A DNA stretch of 64,000 bases from HGM11416 sp034104345 (GCA_034104345.1 JAXEDY010000028.1:12831-76830), one strand, 5' to 3'. Numbered from the stretch's first letter, positions 44,368 through 53,100 are shown. The notes: a model not told the origin generated them from the sequence alone. Translations and numbers: made by a program.

Positions 44368-44422
44368 GTATTTTACTCTACATTTTGTGTATAAAATTTT
44401 TCACACACACAATATGTTGTGT
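44342..44422 (-). promoter_or_regulatory. Three NrdR boxes upstream of nrdD
   Basis: ATAACATATATTGTGT (44342-44357), ACTCTACATTTTGTGT (44375-44390, degenerate) and ACACAATATGTTGTGT (44407-44422) fit the NrdR consensus ACAC-WATATATW-GTGT. Centres are 33 and 32 bases apart, three helix turns, which matches known NrdR tandem sites. Confidence 0.85.
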
Positions 44423-44815
44423 AAAAATGCAAAAAATAAATATTTATGCAAAACGCGAAAAACACTTTTTAAGCGGGTTAAAGCGTTACAAACGCGGTTA
44501 AACCTTATAAGTTGTATGCTCCTTACAACGGCATGCCCGAAAGGTGAGTTTATACGGCTGTAAAAAATTTTTTTCTGCTTAAAAAATATTCATCTTATGC
44601 AAGCGACTTTCGGCAAGCAAGTTTTATATATCGAAAAGTTTTCTCTCTATTTTTTTAAGGAAACGGGACGTCGCGAGCGCCGTCCCCTACTTTTTTATCG
44701 CCATATTGAGCGGAGCCGCAAGGCAAAGTCGAAACGTCAAGGCGTAAGCCGCATATTATAAATTAACAAACCGGCGGCAAACATATCTTTAAAATCAAAC
44801 AATAATAAAAATCGG
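44423..44815. other. Intergenic stretch between nrdD and glyS
   Basis: No credible gene was found. It contains a plus-strand terminator-like hairpin at 44665 with no known upstream transcript. No T-box or glycine riboswitch features were found before glyS. Confidence 0.5.
44665..44696 (+). terminator. Orphan intrinsic terminator
   Basis: GGGACG (44665-44670) pairs with CGTCCC (44681-44686) around TCGCGAGCGC, followed by CTAC and six T. It lies upstream of the glyS promoter, so it ends an unannotated plus-strand transcript or insulates glyS. Confidence 0.55.
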
Positions 44816-44844
44816 TTGACAACGGCGAAATAAAAATATAAAAT
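44816..44844 (+). promoter_or_regulatory. Promoter of glyS
   Basis: TTGACA (44816-44821), 17 bases, TAAAAT (44839-44844), with about 32 bases of leader. Confidence 0.85.
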
Positions 44845-44882
44845 GTTATAGATATCTGTATAAAAAGCAAGAAGGTACAACT

Positions 44883-46265
44883 ATGGACGAAAAAAGAGCG
44901 GTTACGATGGAAAAACTCGTAAACCTTTGCAAATCACGCGGATTTATTTTCCCCGGTAGCGACATTTACGGCGGCATGGGCAACACTTGGGATTACGGCC
45001 CCGTAGGCGTTGAAATTAAAAATAACATTAAACGTTGCTGGTGGAAACGCTTCGTGCAGGAAAGCGATAATTCTTACGGACTTGACGCGGCTATTTTAAT
45101 GAACTCGCGCGTGTGGGAAGCAAGCGGACACACCGCTTCGTTTACCGACCCTAAAATGGACTGCAAAGAATGTAAAAGCCGCCACCGCGCCGACAATCTT
45201 ATCGAAGCGCATTCGCATGGCACGGTTAATCCCGACACCATGACCAACGAAGAAATGGAAAAATATATCGAAGAACATCACGTTTGCTGCCCCATTTGCG
45301 GCAAGAACAACTGGACGCATATCCGCCAGTTTAACATGATGTTCGAAACTTCGCGCGGGGTTGTCGAAGACGCGAAAGACAAAATTTATCTGCGCCCCGA
45401 AACCGCGCAAGGCGAATACGTCAACTTTTTGAACGTTCAGCGCACTACCCGCGCCAAAATTCCGTTCGGCATAGGTCAGATAGGTAAATCGTTCCGTAAC
45501 GAAATTACCCCCGGCAACTTTATTTTCAGAACTATCGAATTCGAACAGATGGAACATCAATGGTTCTGCAAAGAAGGCACCGACCACGAATATTACGAAC
45601 AATATAAACAAAAAGCGCACAAGTTTTTAACCGATTTGGGGCTTTCTGCCGAACATTTGCGCTTTAAAGATCACGATAAACTCGCACACTATGCAAAAGC
45701 CGCGTGCGACATTCAGTATCTGTTCCCGATAGGCTGGTCAGAACTTAACGGTATTCATAACCGCACCGACTTCGACCTTAGCCGCCATCAGGAATATTCG
45801 GGCAAGAGCATGCTCTATAACGATCCCGTTACCAACGAAAAATACATTCCTTACGTTATCGAATATTCGATAGGCGCCGACAGGCTTATGCTCGCCATTC
45901 TTTCGGAAGCATACGACGAAGAAGTGCTTGAAAACGGCGAAACCCGTGTGGTTATGCATTTTTCGCCCGCGGTTGCCGCTTATAAAGCCGCGGTGTTGCC
46001 TCTCCAGAAAAATCTCGGCGAAAAGGCGCGCGAAGTTTACGATAAACTTTGCAAATACTTCCCCTGCTCTTACGACGAAGCGGGTTCTATCGGCAAACGC
46101 TATCGCCGTCAAGACGAAATAGGCACGCCTTACTGCATCACCATCGATTTCGACACGCTCGATAACGGCACCGTTACGCTTCGCGACCGCGACACTATGT
46201 CGCAGATTCGTTTGGGCATCGACGAACTTGCGCCGTTTATCGAAGAAAAAATAAGATTCAACTGA
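44883..46265 (+). CDS. glyS: Glycyl-tRNA synthetase, one-subunit (dimeric) type
   Basis: A 460-residue class II synthetase of the alpha2 eukaryote/Thermus-like type, not the alpha2beta2 GlyQ/GlyS pair. Start region LVNLCKSRGFIFPGSDIYGG, motif 2 with KSFRNEITPGNF and motif 3 GADRLMLAIL are present, as is the C-terminal anticodon-binding domain with RRQDEIGTPYCITID. Two Cys pairs (DCKECKSR and CCPICGK) suggest a bound zinc. AAGAAGG precedes the ATG. Confidence 0.97.
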   Translation: MDEKRAVTMEKLVNLCKSRGFIFPGSDIYGGMGNTWDYGPVGVEIKNNIKRCWWKRFVQESDNSYGLDAAILMNSRVWEASGHTASFTDPKMDCKECKSRHRADNLIEAHSHGTVNPDTMTNEEMEKYIEEHHVCCPICGKNNWTHIRQFNMMFETSRGVVEDAKDKIYLRPETAQGEYVNFLNVQRTTRAKIPFGIGQIGKSFRNEITPGNFIFRTIEFEQMEHQWFCKEGTDHEYYEQYKQKAHKFLTDLGLSAEHLRFKDHDKLAHYAKAACDIQYLFPIGWSELNGIHNRTDFDLSRHQEYSGKSMLYNDPVTNEKYIPYVIEYSIGADRLMLAILSEAYDEEVLENGETRVVMHFSPAVAAYKAAVLPLQKNLGEKAREVYDKLCKYFPCSYDEAGSIGKRYRRQDEIGTPYCITIDFDTLDNGTVTLRDRDTMSQIRLGIDELAPFIEEKIRFN

Positions 46266-46335
46266 TTCGTACGGTAACGTTTAAACCTCGTTTATTTTTA
46301 ACGGGGCGTTTGCAAAAATCAAAGTTAAAAAACTG

Positions 46336-46374
46336 AAAAGTCGACTTATTCTTAGAAGAAAAGGTCGATTTTTT
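46336..46374 (+). terminator. Terminator of glyS
   Basis: AAAA-G-TCGAC pairs with GTCGA-TTTT with one bulge, then a T-run. Confidence 0.6.
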
Positions 46375-46457
46375 AAAACTCTGCGGATAAAGCGACCTTT
46401 CGTTATGCCAAAAACAGGCAACCGATTGTTTTTACACGCAAAAAAAGAAGGTTTTTT

Positions 46458-48857
46458 ATGAACTTAAAAGAATTAAAATTAGGTAACAGCGCGGTTATCG
46501 AAAAAGTAGGAGGCGAAGGTTCGCTTCGCCAACACTTTCTGGATATGGGCGTTATTCCGGGTGCCGAAGTCACAGTGATTAAATATGCTCCTATGGGCGA
46601 TCCTCTCGAACTAAGAATTCACGGATACGAACTTACGCTGCGCCTTGCCGACGCCGAAAAAATTACGGTTATCCCGATAACGCAAACGAAAAAAACCGAC
46701 GACGCGGCAGATACCGCGGACAACAAATCGACAAAGGCTCAAAAAAAATTTAAAACAAGCAAAAAAACCGACGACAGCGAACACCCCGGACTGGGCGAAT
46801 CCGGTAAATATCACGTTAAAACCGACGAAGATCCTCTACCCGACGACGCGGTGCTTTCGTTTGCGCTGGCAGGCAACCAGAATTGCGGAAAAACCACGCT
46901 GTTTAACCAGCTTACCGGTTCAAATCAACACGTAGGCAACTTTCCGGGAGTTACGGTAGACCGCAAAAGCGGCGAAATCAAAGGGCACCCCAAAACGAGC
47001 GTTACCGACCTTCCCGGTATATATTCGCTTTCGCCCTACACCGGCGAAGAAATAGTTTCGCGCGAGTTTATTTTAAACGAAAAGCCGACGGGCATAATAA
47101 ATATCGCAGACGCAACGAACATCGAGCGCAACCTGTATCTTACGATGCAACTTATGGAACTCGACGTACCGATGGTGCTTGCGCTTAACATGATGGACGA
47201 AATGCGAAACAACGGCGGTACCGTTCGCATAAACGAAATGGAAAACATGCTCGGTATACCCGTAGTTCCCGTTTCGGCGGCAAAAAACGAAGGAGTTGCC
47301 GAACTTATAGACCACGCCCTTCATGTCGCGCACTATCGCGAACGCCCCGGCCGAGCGGATTTTTGTGACGAAAACGACCATGGCGGAGCCGTTCACCGAG
47401 CCCTTCACAGCATAATGTATCTTATTGAAGACCACGCAAAAGCGGCGGAGATTCCGCTGCGATTTGCGGCAAGCAAGCTTATCGAAGGCGATGAACTGGT
47501 TAAAAAATCGCTTAACCTTACGCAAAACGAATGCGAAATGGTAGAACACATCGTAACGCAGATGGAAGAAGAACGCGGACTCGACCGCGCCGCCGCCATT
47601 GCGGACATGCGCTTTTCGTTTATAAACAAACTTTGCGAAAAAACCGTCGTTAAACCAAAAGAAAGCAAAGAACACCTGCGCAGTAAAAAAATAGACGAAT
47701 TTTTAACCGGAAAATACACTGCCATACCCGCTTTTATCGTTATTATGGCGGCGGTGTTCTTTTTAACGTTCGAAGTTATAGGCAAATTTTTTCAGAATTT
47801 ATTAGAGCAAGGCATAACTCTTTTAACTGGCGGGGTTTCGTTTCTTTTCGATAAATGGCAGATAAACGGCGTTGTGAAATCGCTGGTGGTCGACGGCATT
47901 TTCGGCGGCGTGGGCAGCGTTTTGTCGTTCGTGCCGATTATAGTAACTTTGTTTTTCTTTTTATCCCTTTTAGAAGACAGCGGATATATGGCGCGCGTAG
48001 CTTTCGTCATGGACAAACTACTCCGCAAAATAGGGCTTTCGGGAAGAAGTATCGTGCCTATGCTTATAGGTTTCGGCTGCACGGTGCCGGGCGTTATGGC
48101 AAGCAGGACGCTCCCTTCGGAACGCGACCGCAAAATGACAATTATGCTCACGCCTTTTATGAGTTGCACCGCAAAACTGCCCGTTTACGCATTTTTTACC
48201 GCGGCTTTCTTTCCGAAATACGGCGGACTTATTATGACGGGGCTTTATTTTATCGGCATTGCGGTTGCTATTTTAGTTGCGCTTATCTCGAAAAATACGG
48301 CGTTTAAAGGCGAAGCCGTTCCTTTCGTTATGGAACTTCCGAACTATCGTCTGCCGGGCGCAAAAAACGTTTTAATGCTTCTTTGGGACAAAGCGAAAGA
48401 CTTTTTGCAACGCGCTTTTACCATAATTTTCCTTGCTTCGATAATAGTGTGGTTTTTGCAGACCTACGACTTTAAACTAAGCGTCGTAACCGATTCGCAA
48501 AACAGTATTCTGGCAACGATCGCCGGATTCATTGCGCCGATTTTCGCGCCGCTCGGCTTTGGAAACTGGCAAATTTCAACCGCTCTCATCACGGGATTTA
48601 TCGCCAAAGAAAGCGTAGTTTCAACGTTAGAAATTCTTTTGGGATCTACCGCCGTTACGTCGCTGATAACCCCGATAAGCGCGTTTTCGCTTTTGGTATT
48701 CTGCCTTTTATACACGCCCTGCGTTGCGGCTATCGCTTCGATCAGGCGCGAACTCGGATTAAAATGGGCGGCGCTCACCGTCGTGGGGCAATGCCTTATC
48801 GCCTGGATTTTCGCGTTTATCGTAAAACTTATCGGACTTGCGTTCGGCGCAGTATGA
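46458..48857 (+). CDS. feoB: Ferrous iron transporter FeoB with fused N-terminal FeoA domain
   Basis: A 799-residue Fe(II) importer. Residues 1-75 are a FeoA SH3-like domain (HFLDMGVIPGAEV). A Lys/Thr/Asp-rich linker (about 76-130) follows, then the GTPase domain: G1 GNQNCGKTT (139-147), G3 DLPGIYSLSPY and G4 NMMD. The membrane part (from about 425) has two Gate domains and a conserved CTVPGVMASRTL and FMSCTAKLPVY. FeoA is usually a separate protein; fusion forces 1:1 expression. AAGAAGG precedes the ATG. The Cys-rich partner gene follows 44 bases downstream. Confidence 0.96.
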   Translation: MNLKELKLGNSAVIEKVGGEGSLRQHFLDMGVIPGAEVTVIKYAPMGDPLELRIHGYELTLRLADAEKITVIPITQTKKTDDAADTADNKSTKAQKKFKTSKKTDDSEHPGLGESGKYHVKTDEDPLPDDAVLSFALAGNQNCGKTTLFNQLTGSNQHVGNFPGVTVDRKSGEIKGHPKTSVTDLPGIYSLSPYTGEEIVSREFILNEKPTGIINIADATNIERNLYLTMQLMELDVPMVLALNMMDEMRNNGGTVRINEMENMLGIPVVPVSAAKNEGVAELIDHALHVAHYRERPGRADFCDENDHGGAVHRALHSIMYLIEDHAKAAEIPLRFAASKLIEGDELVKKSLNLTQNECEMVEHIVTQMEEERGLDRAAAIADMRFSFINKLCEKTVVKPKESKEHLRSKKIDEFLTGKYTAIPAFIVIMAAVFFLTFEVIGKFFQNLLEQGITLLTGGVSFLFDKWQINGVVKSLVVDGIFGGVGSVLSFVPIIVTLFFFLSLLEDSGYMARVAFVMDKLLRKIGLSGRSIVPMLIGFGCTVPGVMASRTLPSERDRKMTIMLTPFMSCTAKLPVYAFFTAAFFPKYGGLIMTGLYFIGIAVAILVALISKNTAFKGEAVPFVMELPNYRLPGAKNVLMLLWDKAKDFLQRAFTIIFLASIIVWFLQTYDFKLSVVTDSQNSILATIAGFIAPIFAPLGFGNWQISTALITGFIAKESVVSTLEILLGSTAVTSLITPISAFSLLVFCLLYTPCVAAIASIRRELGLKWAALTVVGQCLIAWIFAFIVKLIGLAFGAV

Positions 48858-48901
48858 TTTTTGCAAAAGTTTTCGACGCAAACGACCGATAATTAACCTA
48901 T

Positions 48902-49141
48902 ATGAATTTACCTACTATTCTGATTTTATGCACAGTCGCCGTTCTGGCAGGCGTTGCATTATATTTTCATTTTAAAAACAGCCGCCCGTGTTGCGGCGGA
49001 AAAAACAAGCGCGGCGGGCGCGGTTGCTCGTTAGGATGCGGCGGATGTAGAGCATGCGGAAACGCCCGCGAAGAAAGCGAGCGCGACGACCTGCGCGAAA
49101 GCGAAAAATCAAAGCGAAAAAATACCGCCGAAAAAAAGTAA
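48902..49141 (+). CDS. FeoB-associated Cys-rich membrane protein
   Basis: A 79-residue protein: one N-terminal membrane helix (ILILCTVAVLAGVALYFHF), then a Cys/Gly cluster (PCCGGKN, CSLGCGGCRACG) and a highly charged tail. This fits the FeoB-associated small protein family (formerly named after virus attachment p12) found next to feoB in Bacillota, thought to help Fe(II) transport as a FeoC-like partner. Its position directly after feoB supports this. Confidence 0.88.
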   Translation: MNLPTILILCTVAVLAGVALYFHFKNSRPCCGGKNKRGGRGCSLGCGGCRACGNAREESERDDLRESEKSKRKNTAEKK

Positions 49142-49163
49142 ACTTTTAATATTTACGTAAAAC

Positions 49164-49198
49164 AAAAAATCCTTTTTTAATCAAAAAAGGATTTTTTT
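49164..49198 (+). terminator. Terminator of feo operon
   Basis: AAATCCTTTTTT pairs with AAAAAAGGATTT around AATC, followed by T-run. Confidence 0.85.
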
Positions 49199-49345
49199 AT
49201 CGCTATAAAATTACGAAAGCGGCAAGGCGGGCTTACAAGCGGCTTTTTAAAATATTTCAAGCGCTTAAGTCCAAACGCCTGCCGCCCGCCGTTTCAATTA
49301 CCGTTTTATCGCAGGGCGACGTTGAATTACCCGCCAAATCAAATT

Positions 49346-49978
49346 TTATTTTTTCAGTTCGGCTTTTAAAAATTTACGCAATTTTTCTAAATCCGGCGAA
49401 GTTAAAACGGGAATTATTTCTGCGATTTTTTCGGGCGGCAAATTCCACCACTTATAACTTAAAAGCAGATTTTTAAGTTCTTCGTCGAACCGTTCGCGGA
49501 TAACCTTTGCGGGGTTGCCCGCCGCCACCGTATAGGGCGGAATATCGCTTGCCACCGTCGAATTTTTGCCTATTATCGCGCCGTCGCCTATTTTAACGCC
49601 GGGCATAACGGTAACGTTTTCGCCTATCCACACGTCGTTACCGACGACTGTATCTCCGCGGCTTTGCAAATTTTCGAGCGACGGATAATCCTGTTCCCAT
49701 CCCATCATATAAAACGGAAAGGTTGTGGCGCAGTTTTTTTGGTGATTTGCTCCGTTCATCGTAAAATCGACGCCCGCCGCAATCTGGCAAAACTTGCCTA
49801 TTATAAGGTTGTCGCCGTAAAAATCGTAACGGTGCGTAACGTGTTTATTAAAGAAAACGCCGCTGAAATAACTGTAATCGCCCGCAACGATATGCTCGTT
49901 TTTAAGCGTGGGCTTAACGTTGGTAACCGTTTTGCAATTTTTTACGGGAAATATTTCTTCGGGTGAAGGAATTTTCAT
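49346..49978 (-). CDS. Xenobiotic acyltransferase-like hexapeptide acetyltransferase (CatB/Vat type)
   Basis: A 210-residue left-handed beta-helix enzyme. The hexapeptide ladder is clear in GDNLIIGKFCQIAAGV and GNDVWIGENVTVMPGVKIGD. The general-base His79 lies in MNGANHQ, as in CatB and Vat enzymes. The C-terminus AGNPAKVIRERF is typical. Family members transfer acetyl groups to chloramphenicol, streptogramins or other hydroxyl acceptors. A resistance role is possible but cannot be decided by sequence, and many chromosomal members have other substrates. The ribosome-binding site is weak (AAAGG). Confidence 0.88.
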   Translation of the reverse strand: MKIPSPEEIFPVKNCKTVTNVKPTLKNEHIVAGDYSYFSGVFFNKHVTHRYDFYGDNLIIGKFCQIAAGVDFTMNGANHQKNCATTFPFYMMGWEQDYPSLENLQSRGDTVVGNDVWIGENVTVMPGVKIGDGAIIGKNSTVASDIPPYTVAAGNPAKVIRERFDEELKNLLLSYKWWNLPPEKIAEIIPVLTSPDLEKLRKFLKAELKK

Positions 49979-50023
49979 AAAAGCCTTTTTGTTTTAAATT
50001 ATTACTTTATTATGGTTATCTTA

Positions 50024-51409
50024 TTATTTTATCTCGGTAAAATTATCGCTCGTTAAGGTATATTCAAGCTCTACAAGTCCGCCGTCGCGCAGAACGGTCA
50101 TTTTAACCTTATCGCCGATGCGCGCGGTAAGCATTGCGTCGACCATCTGATACATTCTGTTAACTTCGATGGTTTTTCCGCCGATCGTAAGCGTTTTTAC
50201 AACGTCGTTTATTTTAAACACTTTTTGCGCCGACGAAGAAGTTACGTCTGCAACCGACACGGTTTCTACGATGCGGGTGTTTTTTTCAACTTCGTCGTAA
50301 ACAGCCGAAGAATCGGATATAACCAAGGTTATGCCCATAAGCGCTTTTTGCGGATAAACGCCCGTTTTGCCCTGCGTTTCGTATTGCCACAAAATGTTTT
50401 CGGCAACCGCTTTTGCGTTTGACACGGGAATTGCGTAGCCTATGTTTTCCATCGTTGATTCGACGACTTTCGCGTTTACGATACCCGTAAGTTCGCCGTT
50501 TCCGTTAAACAAGCCGCCGCCCGAGTTTCCGGGGTTAACTGCACAATCGACGCGCATACATCTGAACGTAACGCTCGTTTTTTCATCTGCCGCGGTCATC
50601 GTTATATATTCCGAATCTTTGCTTACGATACCCAGCGAAGCGGCTATTCCGCCGCCGCCGGGATTACCTATCGCTATAGCGGTAGTTCCCACTTTTACTT
50701 CGGTTTCGGTCGAAAAATTAACGGCGGTCGCGTTGCTGTATTTAATAACGTCGCTGTTTGTAACTTTTAAAACGGCTATGTCGTAATTTAAGCTGCCTCC
50801 GATATATTCGGCGGTTACCGCGTAACTATATTCCACTTTCGAATTTCCGCTCGCCTGCGAATAGGTGCCTTCTTTCCCGTAAAGATAAAGTTCGATTTTA
50901 CTCGCGATTTTATCGGCGGTTAAACTATCGGCGTTGTAAACGACGTGATAGTTGGTTATAACGTAGGCGTCGCCCGCTTCGCGGTTTACTTTATAGAACA
51001 CTCCGGCACCGCCCGCGGTTTCTTCGGTCGTTTTTCCGTAACCCGAATATACGGGGAAAGTGCTTTTAACGCGAACAACCTGATTAACGCATTCGTTTAT
51101 AACGTTTGAATAATCGCCCGAAAGGTTGCCGCCGAAATATTTTTCGATAAAATCGAGATAACTTCCCGTATATCCGCGTTTAACCGCTTCGTCGTAAAGG
51201 TCGCCTGCGGTGATAGCTGCGTTTTTGCCGTCTTTTCCGCTTTCGCCCGTTTCGCCTTTAAGCGAAGCAAGCCACTCGGCTTCGGTTCCCGTAAAGCCGT
51301 TTTTAACGGCAATGTCGTATGCGCTTAACGCTTCGCCGCACCCCGCGGCAGAAAAACAAGCAATTGCGGCAAGCGAAATTGCCGCCAATTTTTTTGTTAT
51401 GCCTTTCAT
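50024..51409 (-). CDS. HtrA-like trypsin-family serine protease lipoprotein with PDZ-like domain
   Basis: A 461-residue protein, signal plus lipobox (SAAGC, Cys24), so membrane-anchored outside. Residues 30-52 and 71-93 are two copies of a short motif (YD-x-AVK-x-G-[FY]-TG), separated by a collagen-like G-x-x run (GETGESGKDG). The protease domain has His155 (TNYHVV), Asp210 (NYDIAVL) and Ser296 (GNSGGGL). A PDZ-like domain follows (INDVVKTLTIGGKTIEV). Such proteases degrade misfolded exported proteins. AGGAG precedes the ATG. The promoter carries the same activator-like motif as the small-RNA candidate beside the two-component system, which suggests stress control. Confidence 0.93.
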   Translation of the reverse strand: MKGITKKLAAISLAAIACFSAAGCGEALSAYDIAVKNGFTGTEAEWLASLKGETGESGKDGKNAAITAGDLYDEAVKRGYTGSYLDFIEKYFGGNLSGDYSNVINECVNQVVRVKSTFPVYSGYGKTTEETAGGAGVFYKVNREAGDAYVITNYHVVYNADSLTADKIASKIELYLYGKEGTYSQASGNSKVEYSYAVTAEYIGGSLNYDIAVLKVTNSDVIKYSNATAVNFSTETEVKVGTTAIAIGNPGGGGIAASLGIVSKDSEYITMTAADEKTSVTFRCMRVDCAVNPGNSGGGLFNGNGELTGIVNAKVVESTMENIGYAIPVSNAKAVAENILWQYETQGKTGVYPQKALMGITLVISDSSAVYDEVEKNTRIVETVSVADVTSSSAQKVFKINDVVKTLTIGGKTIEVNRMYQMVDAMLTARIGDKVKMTVLRDGGLVELEYTLTSDNFTEIK

Positions 51410-51479
51410 TTTATAACTCCTTTGCGCCGCCCGCCTTTCGGATTTTCGGACGTGCCCTTAAATTTTCGTTTTTTTTAAA

Positions 51480-51511
51480 ATTATAATATTAAAAAGTTAA
51501 AATTCGGTTAA
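51480..51511 (-). promoter_or_regulatory. Promoter of HtrA-like gene with direct-repeat motif
   Basis: On the minus strand TTAACC-GAATT-TTAACT (51511-51495) ends 9 bases before TATAAT (51485-51480). An overlapping TATTAT (51488-51483) is an alternative -10, 17 bases after TTAACC. The 18-mer ACCGAATTTTAACTTTTT (51508-51491) is identical to that before the small-RNA candidate. Confidence 0.6.
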
Positions 51512-51850
51512 TATAACGCCGTCGGTTTAAAGCTGCGCCGCATTTTTTTCGCTAATGCGCCGTCCTCGCGTTTTATCCGCTATTATCCGCGTTTTATCCC
51601 TTTACTTGCGGCTTTCGTTTTTTCGACTTTTTGTTTTTATAGCCGAATTTTAACACTTTATCCTTAAACAAAACTTAAATTTTTAATTTTTTTTCGTTTT
51701 TCGTGTTTTTTAGTTTTCGCGCGTCGATCTTTTTCGCTCGGATACCCGCATGGCTAACATTATTATACATCAAACGCGGAATAATATCAAGTTCAAAGCA
51801 AATTTCGGTTAAAAATTTTTTAAGCGAACGCGCGAATCAACCCGCCGTTG
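51512..51850. other. Intergenic stretch between HtrA-like gene and yggS
   Basis: AT-rich, no credible gene. A further GAATTTTAAC lies near 51648 on the plus strand but is not placed relative to a -10. Confidence 0.5.
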
Positions 51851-51879
51851 TTGACATTCTTTTATTTTTGCGATATAAT
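51851..51879 (+). promoter_or_regulatory. Perfect consensus promoter directly before yggS
   Basis: TTGACA (51851-51856), 17 bases, TATAAT (51874-51879). The predicted start of transcription (~51886) is only about 4 bases before the yggS ATG. Confidence 0.9.
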
Positions 51880-51889
51880 TTACGCGAAT

Positions 51890-52627
51890 ATGGAAAACGA
51901 GAAAATCAAAACGTTTTTAAACGATCTTCCCGAAACAAACGCTTTGGGCGAGCGGGTGCGACTTGTTGCGGCAACCAAAACGCTTAGCGCGCAAACGATT
52001 ATAAACGCCGCAGATTCGGGCGTTAAAGAAATGGGCGAAAACAAAGTTCAGGAGTTTTTGCAAAAACAAAACGCCTATCCGCAAAGCGTAACCCTGCACT
52101 TTATAGGGCATCTGCAAGCCAACAAGGCAAAATTTCTGGTGGGCAAGGTTTCTCTTATTCAATCGGTCGATTCGGTTTCTCTTTGCGAAAAAATAAACGC
52201 GCTTGCGCAAAAAATCGGCATAACGCAAGATATTCTGCTACAAATAAACGCGGGGCGCGAAACGCAAAAATTCGGATTTTTAAGCAAAGAAGTTGTTCCC
52301 GCCTTAAAATTTATAACCGAAAACTTTAAAAACGTTTGCGTTAAGGGCTTAATGGCGGTTTTACCCGCCCCTTTAAGAACCGACAAACAAAGCCGTGTAT
52401 GCGAAGATTATAAAAAACAAACTTATAACCTTTGCTTGCAAACGCGCGAACTTTATGATATAATAAACGAAACGAAAATCTCCCCGCAGCCTTTAAGCAT
52501 TTTATCGATGGGCATGTCTCACGACTATAAAATCGCTTTAACCGCGGGCAGCAATATGATACGCATAGGCGAAGCATTGTTCGGAAAACGAGTCTATCCT
52601 GAAAAGCCGTCGTACACCGAAAACTAA
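51890..52627 (+). CDS. yggS: PLP-homeostasis protein YggS/YlmE, probably leaderless
   Basis: A 245-residue pyridoxal-phosphate-binding TIM-barrel protein. Lys in LVAATKTLSAQ binds PLP; family segments MGENKVQEF, FIGHLQANKAKFLV and SMGMSHDYKIAL are present. It buffers PLP and affects amino-acid metabolism. The ATG at 51890 (MENEKIKTF) fits the family's start; the upstream frame to 51848 would begin before the promoter. No Shine-Dalgarno sequence fits between the promoter and ATG, so the mRNA is likely leaderless. It precedes sepF, the usual gene order in Bacillota. Confidence 0.93.
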   Translation: MENEKIKTFLNDLPETNALGERVRLVAATKTLSAQTIINAADSGVKEMGENKVQEFLQKQNAYPQSVTLHFIGHLQANKAKFLVGKVSLIQSVDSVSLCEKINALAQKIGITQDILLQINAGRETQKFGFLSKEVVPALKFITENFKNVCVKGLMAVLPAPLRTDKQSRVCEDYKKQTYNLCLQTRELYDIINETKISPQPLSILSMGMSHDYKIALTAGSNMIRIGEALFGKRVYPEKPSYTEN

Positions 52628-52713
52628 ACCGAAAGCCGAATAAAGCGAACGAACGCCGAACAAATTTATTTTGAATTTACGCTTTCGCCGCAAAAAACTT
52701 AAGGAGAAAAACT

Positions 52714-53067
52714 ATGTTTGATTTTTTTACCAAAACCGAACCTAAAAAGAAAAACGATAAAAAAACGCAGAACAAAACCGAGCGCCGCACCGTTAATTTT
52801 ACGCCGCAACAAAATAACGGCGGAGAAATAGGCGCAAGCGGCTACCGCGTTATACTTCCGCGTTCGTTCGAAGACGTTTCGACCGTTATCGACCTGTTAT
52901 CGGTGAATAAACCCGTTATAGTAAACCTTAAAGAATTGCAAGACGACACCGCCCAGCGCGTTTTGGATATGCTTTGCGGCGCGGTTTGCGCTTTGAAAGG
53001 CGGAGTTTACGAACTTGAAAAAAACATCTACGTTTTCTCGCCCGACGCGATAAGCGCAAACGGATAA
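52714..53067 (+). CDS. sepF: Cell division protein SepF
   Basis: A 117-residue protein. An N-terminal amphipathic membrane-targeting segment (MFDFFTK), a Lys/Asn/Gln-rich linker, then the SepF core (VILPRSFEDVSTVIDLL, VIVNLKELQDDTAQRVLDML, KNIYVFSP). It bundles FtsZ filaments and links the Z-ring to the membrane. AAGGAG precedes the ATG. It is downstream of yggS as in many Bacillota division clusters. Confidence 0.96.
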   Translation: MFDFFTKTEPKKKNDKKTQNKTERRTVNFTPQQNNGGEIGASGYRVILPRSFEDVSTVIDLLSVNKPVIVNLKELQDDTAQRVLDMLCGAVCALKGGVYELEKNIYVFSPDAISANG

Positions 53068-53100
53068 TTTTACTTTCCAAAAACAAACGAATATTACGTT

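Noticed and set aside
44354..44563. 69-codon open frame over the NrdR boxes
   Set aside because: It overlaps the nrdD control region, has no ribosome-binding site and no recognisable protein pattern.
44423..44882. T-box or glycine riboswitch before glyS
   Set aside because: No T-box GGTGG/ACCGCG-type core and no tandem glycine aptamer; the predicted leader is only about 32 bases.
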